From positions 37,871-101,870 of the forward strand of contig NZ_MAEI01000053.1 in NCBI RefSeq assembly GCF_009933255.1: 64,000 nt of DNA, read 5' to 3'. Made by a program: the position numbers and the translations under genes. Origin of the DNA: Enterococcus diestrammenae (GTDB taxonomy: Bacteria; Bacillota; Bacilli; Lactobacillales; Enterococcaceae). A model generated the notes under the pieces. That model was not told the origin of the DNA. It was given only the letters and a program-made list of their open reading frames with translations, and did no database searches. This document shows, one piece after another, positions 1 to 7,718 of this stretch. How positions within the stretch are numbered: the stretch's first letter is position 1; each line of letters begins with the position of its first letter.

Positions 1-1
1 C

Positions 2-589
2 AAAGCAGACGAAACTGTCATCGAGATGGATACCACGGCGGGAAAAATTAAATTCAAACTCTTCCCTAAAATTGCTCCCAAAGCAGTGGAAAACTTTGTT
101 ACTCACGCGAAAGAAGGCTACTATAACGGGACGAAATTCCATCGAGCGGTCGAAGATTTCATGATCCAAGGGGGCGACCCGAATGGTGACGGGACTGGCG
201 GAGAAAGTATCTGGGGAGAAGGCTTTGAACTAGAAGCTAGCGACCAACTTTACAACATTCGCGGGGCCCTCGCGATGGCTCGTAGCACTGATCCTAACTC
301 GAATGGCAGCCAATTCTTCATCATTCAAAACCATGACGATAAAGCAGATGGTTTAGCTATTCAATACTACCCAGAAGCGATTATTGAAGCCTACAAAGAC
401 GGAGGAATGCCCCAATTAGACGGTCAGTATACCGTGTTTGGTCAAGTGATTGAAAACGGGATGGCAGTAGTCGATAAAATTGCCACTGCCGAAAAAGAAG
501 ACAGCACCAATAGTCTTGGCGAACAAGCTACCTTAAAAGAAGAGGTTAAAATCAATAGCATCAAAATTTTACAAGAAGCAACCGAATAA
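2..589 (+). CDS. Cyclophilin-type peptidyl-prolyl isomerase (5' end outside window)
   Basis: Catalyses cis-trans isomerisation of Xaa-Pro bonds, helping proteins fold. The frame is open from the first bases of the window, before the first internal ATG at 26, so the true start lies upstream. Visible cyclophilin signatures are AVENFVTHAKEGYYNGTKFH near the start, the MIQGGDPNGDGTGG block, and the SQFFII active-site strand. About 196 residues are present, near the usual single-domain length, so only a short N-terminus is missing. No signal peptide can be judged. It ends before a strong hairpin terminator, so it is the last gene of its transcript. Confidence 0.93.
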   Translation, partial: KADETVIEMDTTAGKIKFKLFPKIAPKAVENFVTHAKEGYYNGTKFHRAVEDFMIQGGDPNGDGTGGESIWGEGFELEASDQLYNIRGALAMARSTDPNSNGSQFFIIQNHDDKADGLAIQYYPEAIIEAYKDGGMPQLDGQYTVFGQVIENGMAVVDKIATAEKEDSTNSLGEQATLKEEVKINSIKILQEATE

Positions 590-597
590 CCTAGAAA

Positions 598-643
598 CAG
601 CCGGCAAAATCACAGGTAGGTGATTTGCCGGCTGTTCTTTACT
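598..643 (+). terminator. Intrinsic terminator after cyclophilin gene
   Basis: Arms AGCCGGCAAAATCAC and GTGATTTGCCGGCT form a hairpin with one bulged A, followed by a T-rich tract. Confidence 0.75.
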
Positions 644-763
644 TTCAATTGAATATTTTCTGCCTCCGCTTCGTAGGATCATAAGATATTTTGGAAAACA
701 AAATAATTAAATCCTGATAAATCAACCGTTAAGATCACTTACTAGGTATTTTTCAGAAAAAAT

Positions 764-780
764 AGTTTGACAATCAAACC
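764..780 (+). promoter_or_regulatory. FabT-like operator overlapping the fabI -35
   Basis: AGTTTGACAATCAAACC contains the inverted repeat GTTTGA-N3-TCAAAC. It resembles the site bound by FabT, the MarR-type repressor of fatty-acid synthesis genes in Lactobacillales. It covers the -35 hexamer, a position suited to repression. Binding is inferred. Confidence 0.55.
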
Positions 781-795
781 TTTTTACCTAATAAT
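767..795 (+). promoter_or_regulatory. Promoter of fabI
   Basis: TTGACA at 767-772 and a TAATAAT -10 at 789-795, spaced 16-17 nt. The leader to the ATG is about 55 nt. Confidence 0.6.
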
Positions 796-856
796 GAGGA
801 GGGCTAAATAAAGTCGCAATTATCGATTATTTTATTTTAAATCAAGGAGTGTCCGC

Positions 857-1612
857 ATGAGCTTATTACAAGGAAAAAAAGTTGTCGTTATGGGGGTTGC
901 CAATAAACGCAGTATCGCCTGGGGATGTGCCAAAGCCCTTTTAGATCAAGGAGCTGAAGTGATCTATACTTACCAAAACGATCGTATGAAAAAACAACTG
1001 GCCAAATTGGTACCAGAAGAATCTTTTCTCGTGGAATGTGATGCCGCGTCTGACGAAAGCATCCAACAAGCCTTTACCCAAATCGGTGAGTATGCAGGAG
1101 AAATTCATGGGGTTGTCCACGCAATTGCTTATGCAAATAAAGAAGACCTTTCAGGAGACATTTTAAATATTTCCCGAGATGGATTCGCCCTAGCACAAGA
1201 TATTAGTGCCTATTCATTAATCGCGGTAACAAAATACGCAAAACCAATCTTAGCAGCCAATAGCGGTATTGTAACTATGAGCTATCTTGGCTCAGAGCGC
1301 GCAGTTCCAAACTACAATATGATGGGAATTGCTAAAGCGGCCTTGGAAGCTGAAGTCCGCTACTTGGCAGCCGAACTCTCCCCTCAAGGGATACGAGTCA
1401 ACGGCGTTTCAGCTGGTGCCATCAAAACACTAGCGGTAACTGGCGTCCAAGATTATCAAAAATTGATTCAATTGTCAGAAGACCGCACCCCCGATCATGT
1501 TGGCGTGACGATTGAAGAAGTCGGCAACGTTACGGCTTTCTTAATCAGTCCCGCAGCCAGCGGAATCATTGGCGAAGTCATCTTCGTCGATAAAGGTGTT
1601 CACCTTTCATAG
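857..1612 (+). CDS. fabI: Enoyl-ACP reductase FabI
   Basis: NADH/NADPH-dependent enoyl-acyl-carrier-protein reductase, which does the last reduction of each fatty-acid elongation cycle; cytoplasmic and the triclosan target. The protein is 251 residues, normal for FabI. It is a classical SDR fold with an N-terminal dinucleotide region (VVVMGVANKRSIAWGCAKAL) and the FabI-type Y-x6-K catalytic pair in YNMMGIAK. The ATG at 857 has AAGGAG 8 nt upstream. It is monocistronic, with its own promoter, a FabT-like operator and a terminator, and no other fab genes lie alongside. Confidence 0.95.
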   Translation: MSLLQGKKVVVMGVANKRSIAWGCAKALLDQGAEVIYTYQNDRMKKQLAKLVPEESFLVECDAASDESIQQAFTQIGEYAGEIHGVVHAIAYANKEDLSGDILNISRDGFALAQDISAYSLIAVTKYAKPILAANSGIVTMSYLGSERAVPNYNMMGIAKAALEAEVRYLAAELSPQGIRVNGVSAGAIKTLAVTGVQDYQKLIQLSEDRTPDHVGVTIEEVGNVTAFLISPAASGIIGEVIFVDKGVHLS

Positions 1613-1624
1613 AGTAAACCCAGC

Positions 1625-1658
1625 GCAGCCAATCCTTCAGGAATTGGCTGTTTTTTTG
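1625..1658 (+). terminator. Terminator of fabI
   Basis: Hairpin CAGCCAATCC / GAATTGGCTG followed by seven T. Confidence 0.8.
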
Positions 1659-1817
1659 TCTTGTCAAACTAACATTATTTTTCGGAAAGATAACTAGCCA
1701 AATTCCTCTGACCTAAAAAATACGCTATTTTGCCTTTTGCCGCTTTTAATCAAGTAAAAAATGTCGGTTTTTCCGAAGAGCTTGGTCTTTTTTCCCCTCT
1801 GGTGGTGAAAAAATACG

Positions 1818-1846
1818 TTTACAACGACATGAATTTCCCGTATGCT
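1818..1846 (+). promoter_or_regulatory. Promoter of the Na/Pi cotransporter gene
   Basis: TTTACA, 17 nt, TATGCT, about 60 nt before the start codon. Confidence 0.55.
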
Positions 1847-1906
1847 GAAATTGCTTGTACAAATTTCTAACCATTGGATCGAAAAAATTATATCCGGAGG
1901 TCAATG

Positions 1907-3646
1907 ATGTCATATCAAGAAATGTTATTTACATTTTTGGGAGGTTTGGGAATCTTCCTCTTTGGGATTAAGTACATGGGAGATGGCTTGCAAAAAGCCG
2001 CTGGTGATCGCTTACGGGAGGTATTGAATCGTTTTACCTCAACCCCTTTGCGTTCGGTTTTAGCTGGTTTAATCGTTACCGGCTTGATTCAATCTAGCTC
2101 GGGGACGACGGTCTTGACTGTCGGTTTAGTCTCGGCTGGCTTTATGACCTTGCGTCAAGCGATTGGCGTGATTATGGGGGCCAATGTGGGCACGACAGTC
2201 ACCGCCTTTATTATCGGTTTTAACTTAAGTGCTTATGCTCTGCCAATTATCGGCGTGGGCTCCCTACTACTATTTTTCTTCAAACGAAAATCCTTACAAA
2301 ATATTGGTCAAATTTTATTTGGCTTCGGCTGTCTCTTTTTCGGGTTAAAACTGATGGGAAATGCCATGGAACCCCTAAAAGATCTCCCTCAGTTTAATCA
2401 ATTGATGATTGACGTCTCCCACCACCCAGTTTTAGGCGTTGGGATCGGGTCTTTGTTAACAATGGTGCTGCAAAGTTCCAGTGCCACCATCGGAATTTTA
2501 CAGCAGCTCTATTCTCAAGGTAGTTTGGGGCTCGCGGCTGCTTTACCGATTCTCTTTGGTGACAATATCGGAACGACGATTACTGCCGTGATTGCTGCCT
2601 TAGGCGCTAGTGTAGCAGCCAAACGAACCGCAGCTGCCCATGTCACATTCAACTTAGTGGGAGCTATCATTTTCACCTTGCTTTTAAGTCCCTTTACTAA
2701 AGTGGTCATCTTTATCGGCGCCGGTCTCGGTTTAAACCCCAGTATGCAGATTGCTTTTGCTCACGGGCTATTCAATGTTACCAACCTAGCCATTCAGTTC
2801 TGGTTTATTCCCCAAATCGAAATCTTGGTGAAGAAGATTATTCCTGGAGATGATAAATCACTGGAAATTCGCTCGGTGGAATTAAACGAAGACTTTTTCC
2901 ACACTTCGCCTTCCATCGCGCTACGACAAGCCTCGACGGAAGTCATCCAGATGGGAACCTATGTCGTTAGAGCGTTAGATGCAGCGAAGAAATACTATAT
3001 CGAGCCAAATGAAGAACTAAAAGATGATGTCTATCAATACGAGGATGCCATTGATAAATTTGATATCGAATTGACGGATTTTCTTGCAAAAAGCGCTACT
3101 TTTGAACTATCTTCTACTGAAAGCCAAGAACAAGCCATGCTTTTAGAATTTACCAAAGATTTCGAGCGGATTGGTGATCACTGTAAAAATATCGTGAATT
3201 TTGTTGCAGAGGCTTGTGAAGTGGAACAAAAACAACGTTCCCGAGAGAAACGCAAAGGCCTCGTCAGTCATCATCGGGATACCCTGCTGCTTTTCGATGA
3301 AGATTTGGTTTTACTTTTCGATAAAGTACGAAAAAATGTGCGAGATGCCTTGGAGGTTTTGGAAAACGATGATATGGAATTAGCGGAAAAAATGCTTGCT
3401 CGAGAACAAGAAGTCAATCGCCTTGTGGAATTGTTGCGGAAAAAATATATCCGCCTGATGAACCATGGCGAAGGTCGAGCAGCTGATGGTATTCTCTTCA
3501 TCGATATCAGTTCCAACTTGGAACGCTCCAGTGATCGGACCTTGCACATCGCCAAATACATCTTGGGCAATGAATACGGCTTTAAGACACCAGCAACCTA
3601 TCATCAACAAACCGATGCCGAGATTCCAAAAGCTTCTCTACCTTAA
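1907..3646 (+). CDS. Na+/phosphate cotransporter family protein with C-terminal PhoU-like domain
   Basis: Predicted membrane importer (or exporter) of phosphate of the NptA/PNaS family. The first ~310 residues are hydrophobic and carry the family's duplicated core, visible as two QSSS motifs (LIQSSSGTTVL and VLQSSSATIGIL). The last ~220 residues are a helical PhoU-like cytoplasmic domain. The start at 1907 is chosen because GGAGG ends 6 nt upstream; ATG 1904 is too close, and an in-frame TTG at 1874 has no ribosome site. Length is 579 residues. It is transcribed alone. A second phosphate system (Pit plus DUF47) lies at 22.7-24.5 kb. Confidence 0.9.
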   Translation: MSYQEMLFTFLGGLGIFLFGIKYMGDGLQKAAGDRLREVLNRFTSTPLRSVLAGLIVTGLIQSSSGTTVLTVGLVSAGFMTLRQAIGVIMGANVGTTVTAFIIGFNLSAYALPIIGVGSLLLFFFKRKSLQNIGQILFGFGCLFFGLKLMGNAMEPLKDLPQFNQLMIDVSHHPVLGVGIGSLLTMVLQSSSATIGILQQLYSQGSLGLAAALPILFGDNIGTTITAVIAALGASVAAKRTAAAHVTFNLVGAIIFTLLLSPFTKVVIFIGAGLGLNPSMQIAFAHGLFNVTNLAIQFWFIPQIEILVKKIIPGDDKSLEIRSVELNEDFFHTSPSIALRQASTEVIQMGTYVVRALDAAKKYYIEPNEELKDDVYQYEDAIDKFDIELTDFLAKSATFELSSTESQEQAMLLEFTKDFERIGDHCKNIVNFVAEACEVEQKQRSREKRKGLVSHHRDTLLLFDEDLVLLFDKVRKNVRDALEVLENDDMELAEKMLAREQEVNRLVELLRKKYIRLMNHGEGRAADGILFIDISSNLERSSDRTLHIAKYILGNEYGFKTPATYHQQTDAEIPKASLP

Positions 3647-3679
3647 CCTGCAACCCAAAACATTGATAGATAGACATTT

Positions 3680-3722
3680 ATCGCTCCAAGCAGTAACTTT
3701 GACTGTTTGGAGCGATTTTTAA
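3680..3722 (+). terminator. Terminator after Na/Pi cotransporter gene
   Basis: ATCGCTCCAA / TTGGAGCGAT perfect 10-bp stem, then T5. Confidence 0.8.
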
Positions 3723-3923
3723 TAGCTGAAGAGCTTCTAGCAATTATCTGGAAACTAGCCGACTTACGCTTTCTCCATCAAGAAAGACAGGCTTCCACTT
3801 TGCTGAGAAAGAGACGGCTTTTGGTCAGCGCACCTTGTGACAGGAGGGATGGTTTTTGATACAATAAAGTTTACTTAGCAAATGACCTTACTTGACAAAG
3901 CAGACGGAGGAAATCATTCACCT

Positions 3924-4880
3924 ATGAACAAACTTCTTTTCATACTTTCAAACAATCAACTGCTAGCAGCAACTAGTGGTACTACCACAGATTCCACCGG
4001 TTCCGAAATTATTGCACCAGCTACCAAACAGCTGAATGCGATTCAGCGATGGTGGCAAAATATCGACTGGGAAGCTATTGTGGGTTTGGTGATTCAAAAA
4101 GCCATGATGCTTTTCTTTTTAATTGTCTTGTTTACCATACTATTGAAGGTTGCCGATTTTCTGGTGGATCACAGCCATCAGTCCTATCAAAAAAGTGGTC
4201 GCGTCAATGAAAATCGGGTCCGTACCATTCATACCCTTCTTCGCAACGTCGTCCATTATACCCTAGGCTTTTTCTTTGTTTACGCGATTCTTTCGACACT
4301 AGGCGTACCGGTGGGCTCGCTACTGGCCGGGGCTGGGATTGCCGGTTTGGCTATCGGCCTTGGGGCACAAGGATTTATGAATGATATTATCACCGGCTTC
4401 TTCATTATCGTGGAACAGCAGATTGATGTCGGTGATTACGTCGTCTTGCAAAACTTAGCGATTGAAGGCCGCGTCATCAATGTTGGCATTCGAACGTTGG
4501 AATTACGCTCATTGAATGGGACTGTTCATTTTATTCCCAATCGAAATATCACCACCATCAGCAACAATTCTCGCTCCGATATGCAAGTTATTGTGGACGT
4601 GCGGATTTTACCGGCAGAAGGCCTGGAACGTATCCGCGAAGTAATCGAAGCCGTCAATCAGCAACTAACTGAAAGCAATCAAGAAAAAATCACAACCCCA
4701 CCTACCGTCTTTGGTCTCGTAGATATCGGAGGTGGCAATTATGTCATTCGTAGTACTTTTTATGCTGTTAACGGCACCCAAGCAACTTTGAAAGAAGAAT
4801 TTTTAGCTTCTTCCATCGACGCTTTGACAGCAGCTGGCTTTACGATTCCTACCACCCCGGTTACCGGATTATCTGCATAG
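3924..4880 (+). CDS. Small-conductance mechanosensitive channel, MscS family
   Basis: Pore protein that releases solutes on hypo-osmotic shock. The 318-residue protein has an N-terminal TM region, then the glycine/alanine-rich pore helix (LLAGAGIAGLAIGLGAQGFM) typical of MscS TM3, and then the beta domain with NRNITTISNNSR. The start at 3924 is favoured by CGGAGG about 13 nt upstream; an ATG at 3882 in the same frame lacks a ribosome site and would add a charged N-terminus. Single-gene transcript ending at a strong terminator shared with the convergent gene. Confidence 0.9.
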   Translation: MNKLLFILSNNQLLAATSGTTTDSTGSEIIAPATKQLNAIQRWWQNIDWEAIVGLVIQKAMMLFFLIVLFTILLKVADFLVDHSHQSYQKSGRVNENRVRTIHTLLRNVVHYTLGFFFVYAILSTLGVPVGSLLAGAGIAGLAIGLGAQGFMNDIITGFFIIVEQQIDVGDYVVLQNLAIEGRVINVGIRTLELRSLNGTVHFIPNRNITTISNNSRSDMQVIVDVRILPAEGLERIREVIEAVNQQLTESNQEKITTPPTVFGLVDIGGGNYVIRSTFYAVNGTQATLKEEFLASSIDALTAAGFTIPTTPVTGLSA

Positions 4881-4922
4881 AAAATACCCACTTCTCTAAA
4901 ATTTGAGAAGTGGGTATTTTTT
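4881..4922. terminator. Bidirectional terminator between converging genes
   Basis: AAATACCCACTTCTC / GAGAAGTGGGTATTT perfect 15-bp stem flanked by A- and T-runs. It serves mscS (+) and the nuclease-like gene (-). Confidence 0.85.
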
Positions 4923-4938
4923 GTGGAGATCGAACCAG

Positions 4939-6006
4939 TTAGCCTAACTTGAAAGTCAATACAATCGGCTGATGGTCGGAGTTAGCAAAATCCGTTTCAT
5001 GGACCGCAACTTTTTCAACTTTGACATTGTCCGAAACCAAAAAGCCATCTACTATGGAAACAAAGGATTGCCCCTTTTGATAAGCCTCATTGTTACGACG
5101 TACCGAGGGAATCTTCGCCTCAGCCAAGCCCTCATTTGCCACACGGAAATGGGCTGGTAAATCACTTGTAGGAAAAGGATGGGTCCAATTAAAGGGCTCG
5201 GTTTGCGTACCAAAAACCTCAGGACTATTTCCTAACATATCATGGTTAAAGTCGCCCCCTACGATGACGTAGCGACCATTTTCATATTCCTGTTTCATAA
5301 AGTCAAATAACTTCGCCAACTGAGCCTGTCGGACCTCTCGATTTTTGGTGAAAGCTGACATATGGGTATTGATGAGTGTCAATTTCCGACTATCTTTTAC
5401 CGGAATCAAACTTGCTGAAAAGCCCCGATCCAAATCAAAGAACTTATTAAAGTCGGTATCAATCGGTAGCTTGTAGCGGGTGCTCTCGCTGATAGTTGCT
5501 TTACTCAAGGTTACCAAGCCGGATTTTGCTTTGCCTATAGGTTGGGTCAGCGGATAAAACAAATATGCCGAATCATAGTTTTGTGCATAGACATGACTGT
5601 ATGTGGGCAGGCCAGTGGTCAAACCGGTTACTTCATCCACCTTCATCGAGCGATCGCCCTTTTGATCGACTTCTTGAAACAATGCAAAATCCGGATCCAG
5701 CTCTTTGGTTGTTTCTAAAATCCCCGTCATATTTTTTTCGACTGTTTCCTGATCATATGCCCGTGAGTATTTCCCACCATCCATAAAAAAGCTGTAATCT
5801 GCCGGATAGGCTGCGTACCCGATATTATAGCTCATCAAGCGATAATCCGTATTTTTAGTCAAGGCTGTCTCACTGTTGTTCGTCACCTTTAATGCCATGT
5901 GATCAGGCAGGCGTTGGTAACTAAAAAAAACATAACCTACATAAGCTAAAACGACGATCACCAAGACCAAGATTAAAGTCAGAAGTATTTTCAACATTTT
6001 TTTCAT
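4939..6006 (-). CDS. Membrane-anchored endonuclease/exonuclease/phosphatase family protein
   Basis: Metal-dependent phosphoesterase of the DNase I / inositol-phosphatase superfamily; the substrate cannot be told. One N-terminal membrane helix (residues ~5-25) places the catalytic domain outside the cell. Family motifs present: YNIGY, LFQEVD (metal-binding Glu), INTHMSAF, GGDFNHD and the C-terminal SDHQPIVL. Length is 355 residues. The start at 6006 (MKKMLK) sits 6 nt after GGAGGG; upstream ATGs in the same frame overlap or precede that ribosome site. Confidence 0.85.
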   Translation of the reverse strand: MKKMLKILLTLILVLVIVVLAYVGYVFFSYQRLPDHMALKVTNNSETALTKNTDYRLMSYNIGYAAYPADYSFFMDGGKYSRAYDQETVEKNMTGILETTKELDPDFALFQEVDQKGDRSMKVDEVTGLTTGLPTYSHVYAQNYDSAYLFYPLTQPIGKAKSGLVTLSKATISESTRYKLPIDTDFNKFFDLDRGFSASLIPVKDSRKLTLINTHMSAFTKNREVRQAQLAKLFDFMKQEYENGRYVIVGGDFNHDMLGNSPEVFGTQTEPFNWTHPFPTSDLPAHFRVANEGLAEAKIPSVRRNNEAYQKGQSFVSIVDGFLVSDNVKVEKVAVHETDFANSDHQPIVLTFKLG

Positions 6007-6132
6007 CCTCATCCCTCCATGTCTCTTCATGATACCATAAGCTAGCAGGATCGAAGGCCTCTGTGCTTGAAAAAAGGCTAGGAAACAACCTTGGACAGTA
6101 GCCTCCTTTTGACATCACCCAGGAGGACATTT

Positions 6133-6216
6133 ATGAAAGTCAGCGTGAACATAAAGCAAATCGGATATTTTAAACCAGAAACCACTGCTCGGCGACTGAA
6201 AACTGATGATTACTAG
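6133..6216 (+). CDS. Possible 27-residue peptide
   Basis: ATG at 6133 follows AGGAGG with ideal spacing. The predicted product is 27 residues, basic, starting MKVSVNIKQ and ending RRLKTDDY. A TTGACA at 6109 could be a -35 but its matching -10 would overlap the start. No family recognised. It could be a real micropeptide or the relic of a lost gene. Confidence 0.25.
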   Translation: MKVSVNIKQIGYFKPETTARRLKTDDY

Positions 6217-6231
6217 GGAGGGAGTCATCCT

Positions 6232-6351
6232 GTGCTCTTTCTAGGTTATTTATGTCTGATTCGCTTGCTTCCTGAGCTAGCTGAAGGGATTCGTCCCTTG
6301 TGTCCTGCGTTATACCATAAGAAAATGCAGAAAATCTGCCTCACTACATAG
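6232..6351 (+). CDS. Possible 39-residue peptide (GTG start)
   Basis: GTG at 6232 follows GGGAGGGAG, 16 nt after the stop of the 27-residue ORF. The start is hydrophobic (MLFLGYLCLIRLL), the end basic with three cysteines in all. No family recognised; may be a relic. Confidence 0.2.
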   Translation: MLFLGYLCLIRLLPELAEGIRPLCPALYHKKMQKICLTT

Positions 6352-6402
6352 TGGGAACAAGAAACTTATTTAGTGGTCTATTCACCCGAGTTTCGCGCCA
6401 GC

Positions 6403-6437
6403 CAAAGAAAGCCACCGCAACAAGGGCAGTGGCTTCA
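6403..6437 (-). terminator. Terminator of the murI-to-CBS operon
   Basis: On the minus strand GAAGCCAC / GTGGCTTTC pair across a short loop, followed by a T-rich tract. Confidence 0.6.
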
Positions 6438-6457
6438 CTAATTCGTTTTTGCGTGTA

Positions 6458-6970
6458 TTAAATCACTTGTAAGCCGGCTTTTTTATCTGTGTCCCGTGGC
6501 TTGTCTTCTTTGGGGACCAATTGATAGCGACGTTCAAGATCGTGGACGAGGTGATTGGTACATTTCAAGATTTCTTTACGAGTGATGATGCCGAGAAAGA
6601 TCCGCTCTTTATTGATCATCGGTAAGAAGGAATTATTCACCAATAAATGTAAAATATCTTCCAAGTCTGACTCATCTGTCAAATAATCCACACCAATTTC
6701 CATCACATCAGCCACTGTCAATCCCGCCAAATTATCGGTATCGATATCAGTCAGGGAAACCATCTTGCGAACGATATCATTAAGGCCTAACAAACCAACA
6801 AAATGATCCTCTTTATCTAGAACTGGAATCTTGGTATAGCCAACATTGCTTAAAACCAGCAAAGCGTGATCTAAGGAGTGGTTGTACATCACCGTAGCGA
6901 CATTGTCTGCGGGAATCAGAAAATTATCTTGGTTTTCTAAAAGTAGTGCTTGGGTATCTTTACCTATCAA
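6458..6970 (-). CDS. CBS-pair protein (CbpB-like)
   Basis: 170-residue protein made of two CBS motifs (roughly residues 20-75 and 85-145), a fold that binds adenine nucleotides. In Listeria and relatives the stand-alone CBS protein CbpB binds c-di-AMP and controls the stringent-response enzyme Rel; assignment to that group is by architecture and remains an inference. The start is TTG at 6970, backed by GGAGG 8 nt upstream. Last gene of the murI / rph-rdgB / yfcE / CBS minus-strand cluster, although a hairpin at 7012-7038 lies between it and yfcE. Confidence 0.8.
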   Translation of the reverse strand: MIGKDTQALLLENQDNFLIPADNVATVMYNHSLDHALLVLSNVGYTKIPVLDKEDHFVGLLGLNDIVRKMVSLTDIDTDNLAGLTVADVMEIGVDYLTDESDLEDILHLLVNNSFLPMINKERIFLGIITRKEILKCTNHLVHDLERRYQLVPKEDKPRDTDKKAGLQVI

Positions 6971-7011
6971 AAGGATAGCCTCCGTTTCCTAACGCTCGCT
7001 TACATTGTACC

Positions 7012-7038
7012 AAAAAAGACCGAAAAAAAACGGTCCTT
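7012..7038 (-). terminator. Hairpin-T-run between yfcE-like gene and CBS gene
   Basis: Minus strand AGGACCG-T7-CGGTCT followed by T6. Likely a partial terminator within the cluster. Confidence 0.55.
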
Positions 7039-7139
7039 TCTGGCTTCCTTTATAAAAATCTTACGTAGTTTTCAGCGGTTGTTAAGCTTTTCTGCCGACT
7101 GCTATTTCTTCCCTTGTAGGCTAGACGAATTCGTTGCTA

Positions 7140-7661
7140 TCAGCGTTTAAAAGTAAAGTGTAAATCAGCAATTGGTTCGAAATCTCGTCCATAGTACTGT
7201 ACTTGCCAGCCGGCTTTTGTAGCCTCAATCACCGCGAAGGCTTTTTTCTGAATCGGCCCGCGGGGTTGGGAGATGCTGCCAGGATTTAAATACAAACGAT
7301 GCTGCACCACTTCACAACCGATTTGATGGGTATGCCCAAAGAGGACAATCGTCGCATCTTGTTCCCTCGCCTCATAAGCGATTTCACTCAAGCCAAAACG
7401 GACATTGGATAAATGGCCATGGGTCACATAAATCCGGTCCAAGTTTGTTTGGAGGATTCGGCGCTCGTGATACCCACTATCAAAATCGCAATTTCCTCCG
7501 ACTACCTGATAAACATTAAACAACGGATCAGCTGCAGGTAGCTCAGAATCCCCACAATGGATTAACAGGGAAACACGATCTTGGAATTTTTCTAAAATAT
7601 CTACGAGAATTTGTCGATCTCCATGGCTATCTGACACCACTAAAATCTTTTCTGCATTCAT
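7140..7661 (-). CDS. YfcE/MJ0936-type metallophosphodiesterase
   Basis: Small cytoplasmic calcineurin-like phosphodiesterase of 173 residues. Metal ligands are visible in VVSDSHGD (near residue 10), HCGDSE, GGNCD, THGH and the C-terminal FGHTH. Members hydrolyse phosphodiesters; the physiological substrate is unknown. The start at 7661 follows AGGAGGT by ~7 nt; the frame continues upstream to 7718 without a ribosome site. The gene follows rph-rdgB closely, so it is probably co-transcribed with murI and rdgB, a gene order typical of enterococci. Confidence 0.88.
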   Translation of the reverse strand: MNAEKILVVSDSHGDRQILVDILEKFQDRVSLLIHCGDSELPAADPLFNVYQVVGGNCDFDSGYHERRILQTNLDRIYVTHGHLSNVRFGLSEIAYEAREQDATIVLFGHTHQIGCEVVQHRLYLNPGSISQPRGPIQKKAFAVIEATKAGWQVQYYGRDFEPIADLHFTFKR

Positions 7662-7718
7662 TTTTACACCTCCTCGTTGGTCTCTAATTTTAAGCAGCCC
7701 CTCAGCTATCCTCTTCAC

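Larger units (their letters stand above)
6007..6457. other. 450-nt gap with two short ribosome-site-equipped ORFs
   Basis: No long gene. On the plus strand there are two short ORFs, each after a good Shine-Dalgarno (see 6133 and 6232). The far end holds the minus-strand terminator of the CBS gene. Confidence 0.6.

Noticed and set aside
1874..1906. TTG start for the Na/Pi cotransporter
   Set aside because: No ribosome site before 1874, whereas GGAGG is well placed for 1907.
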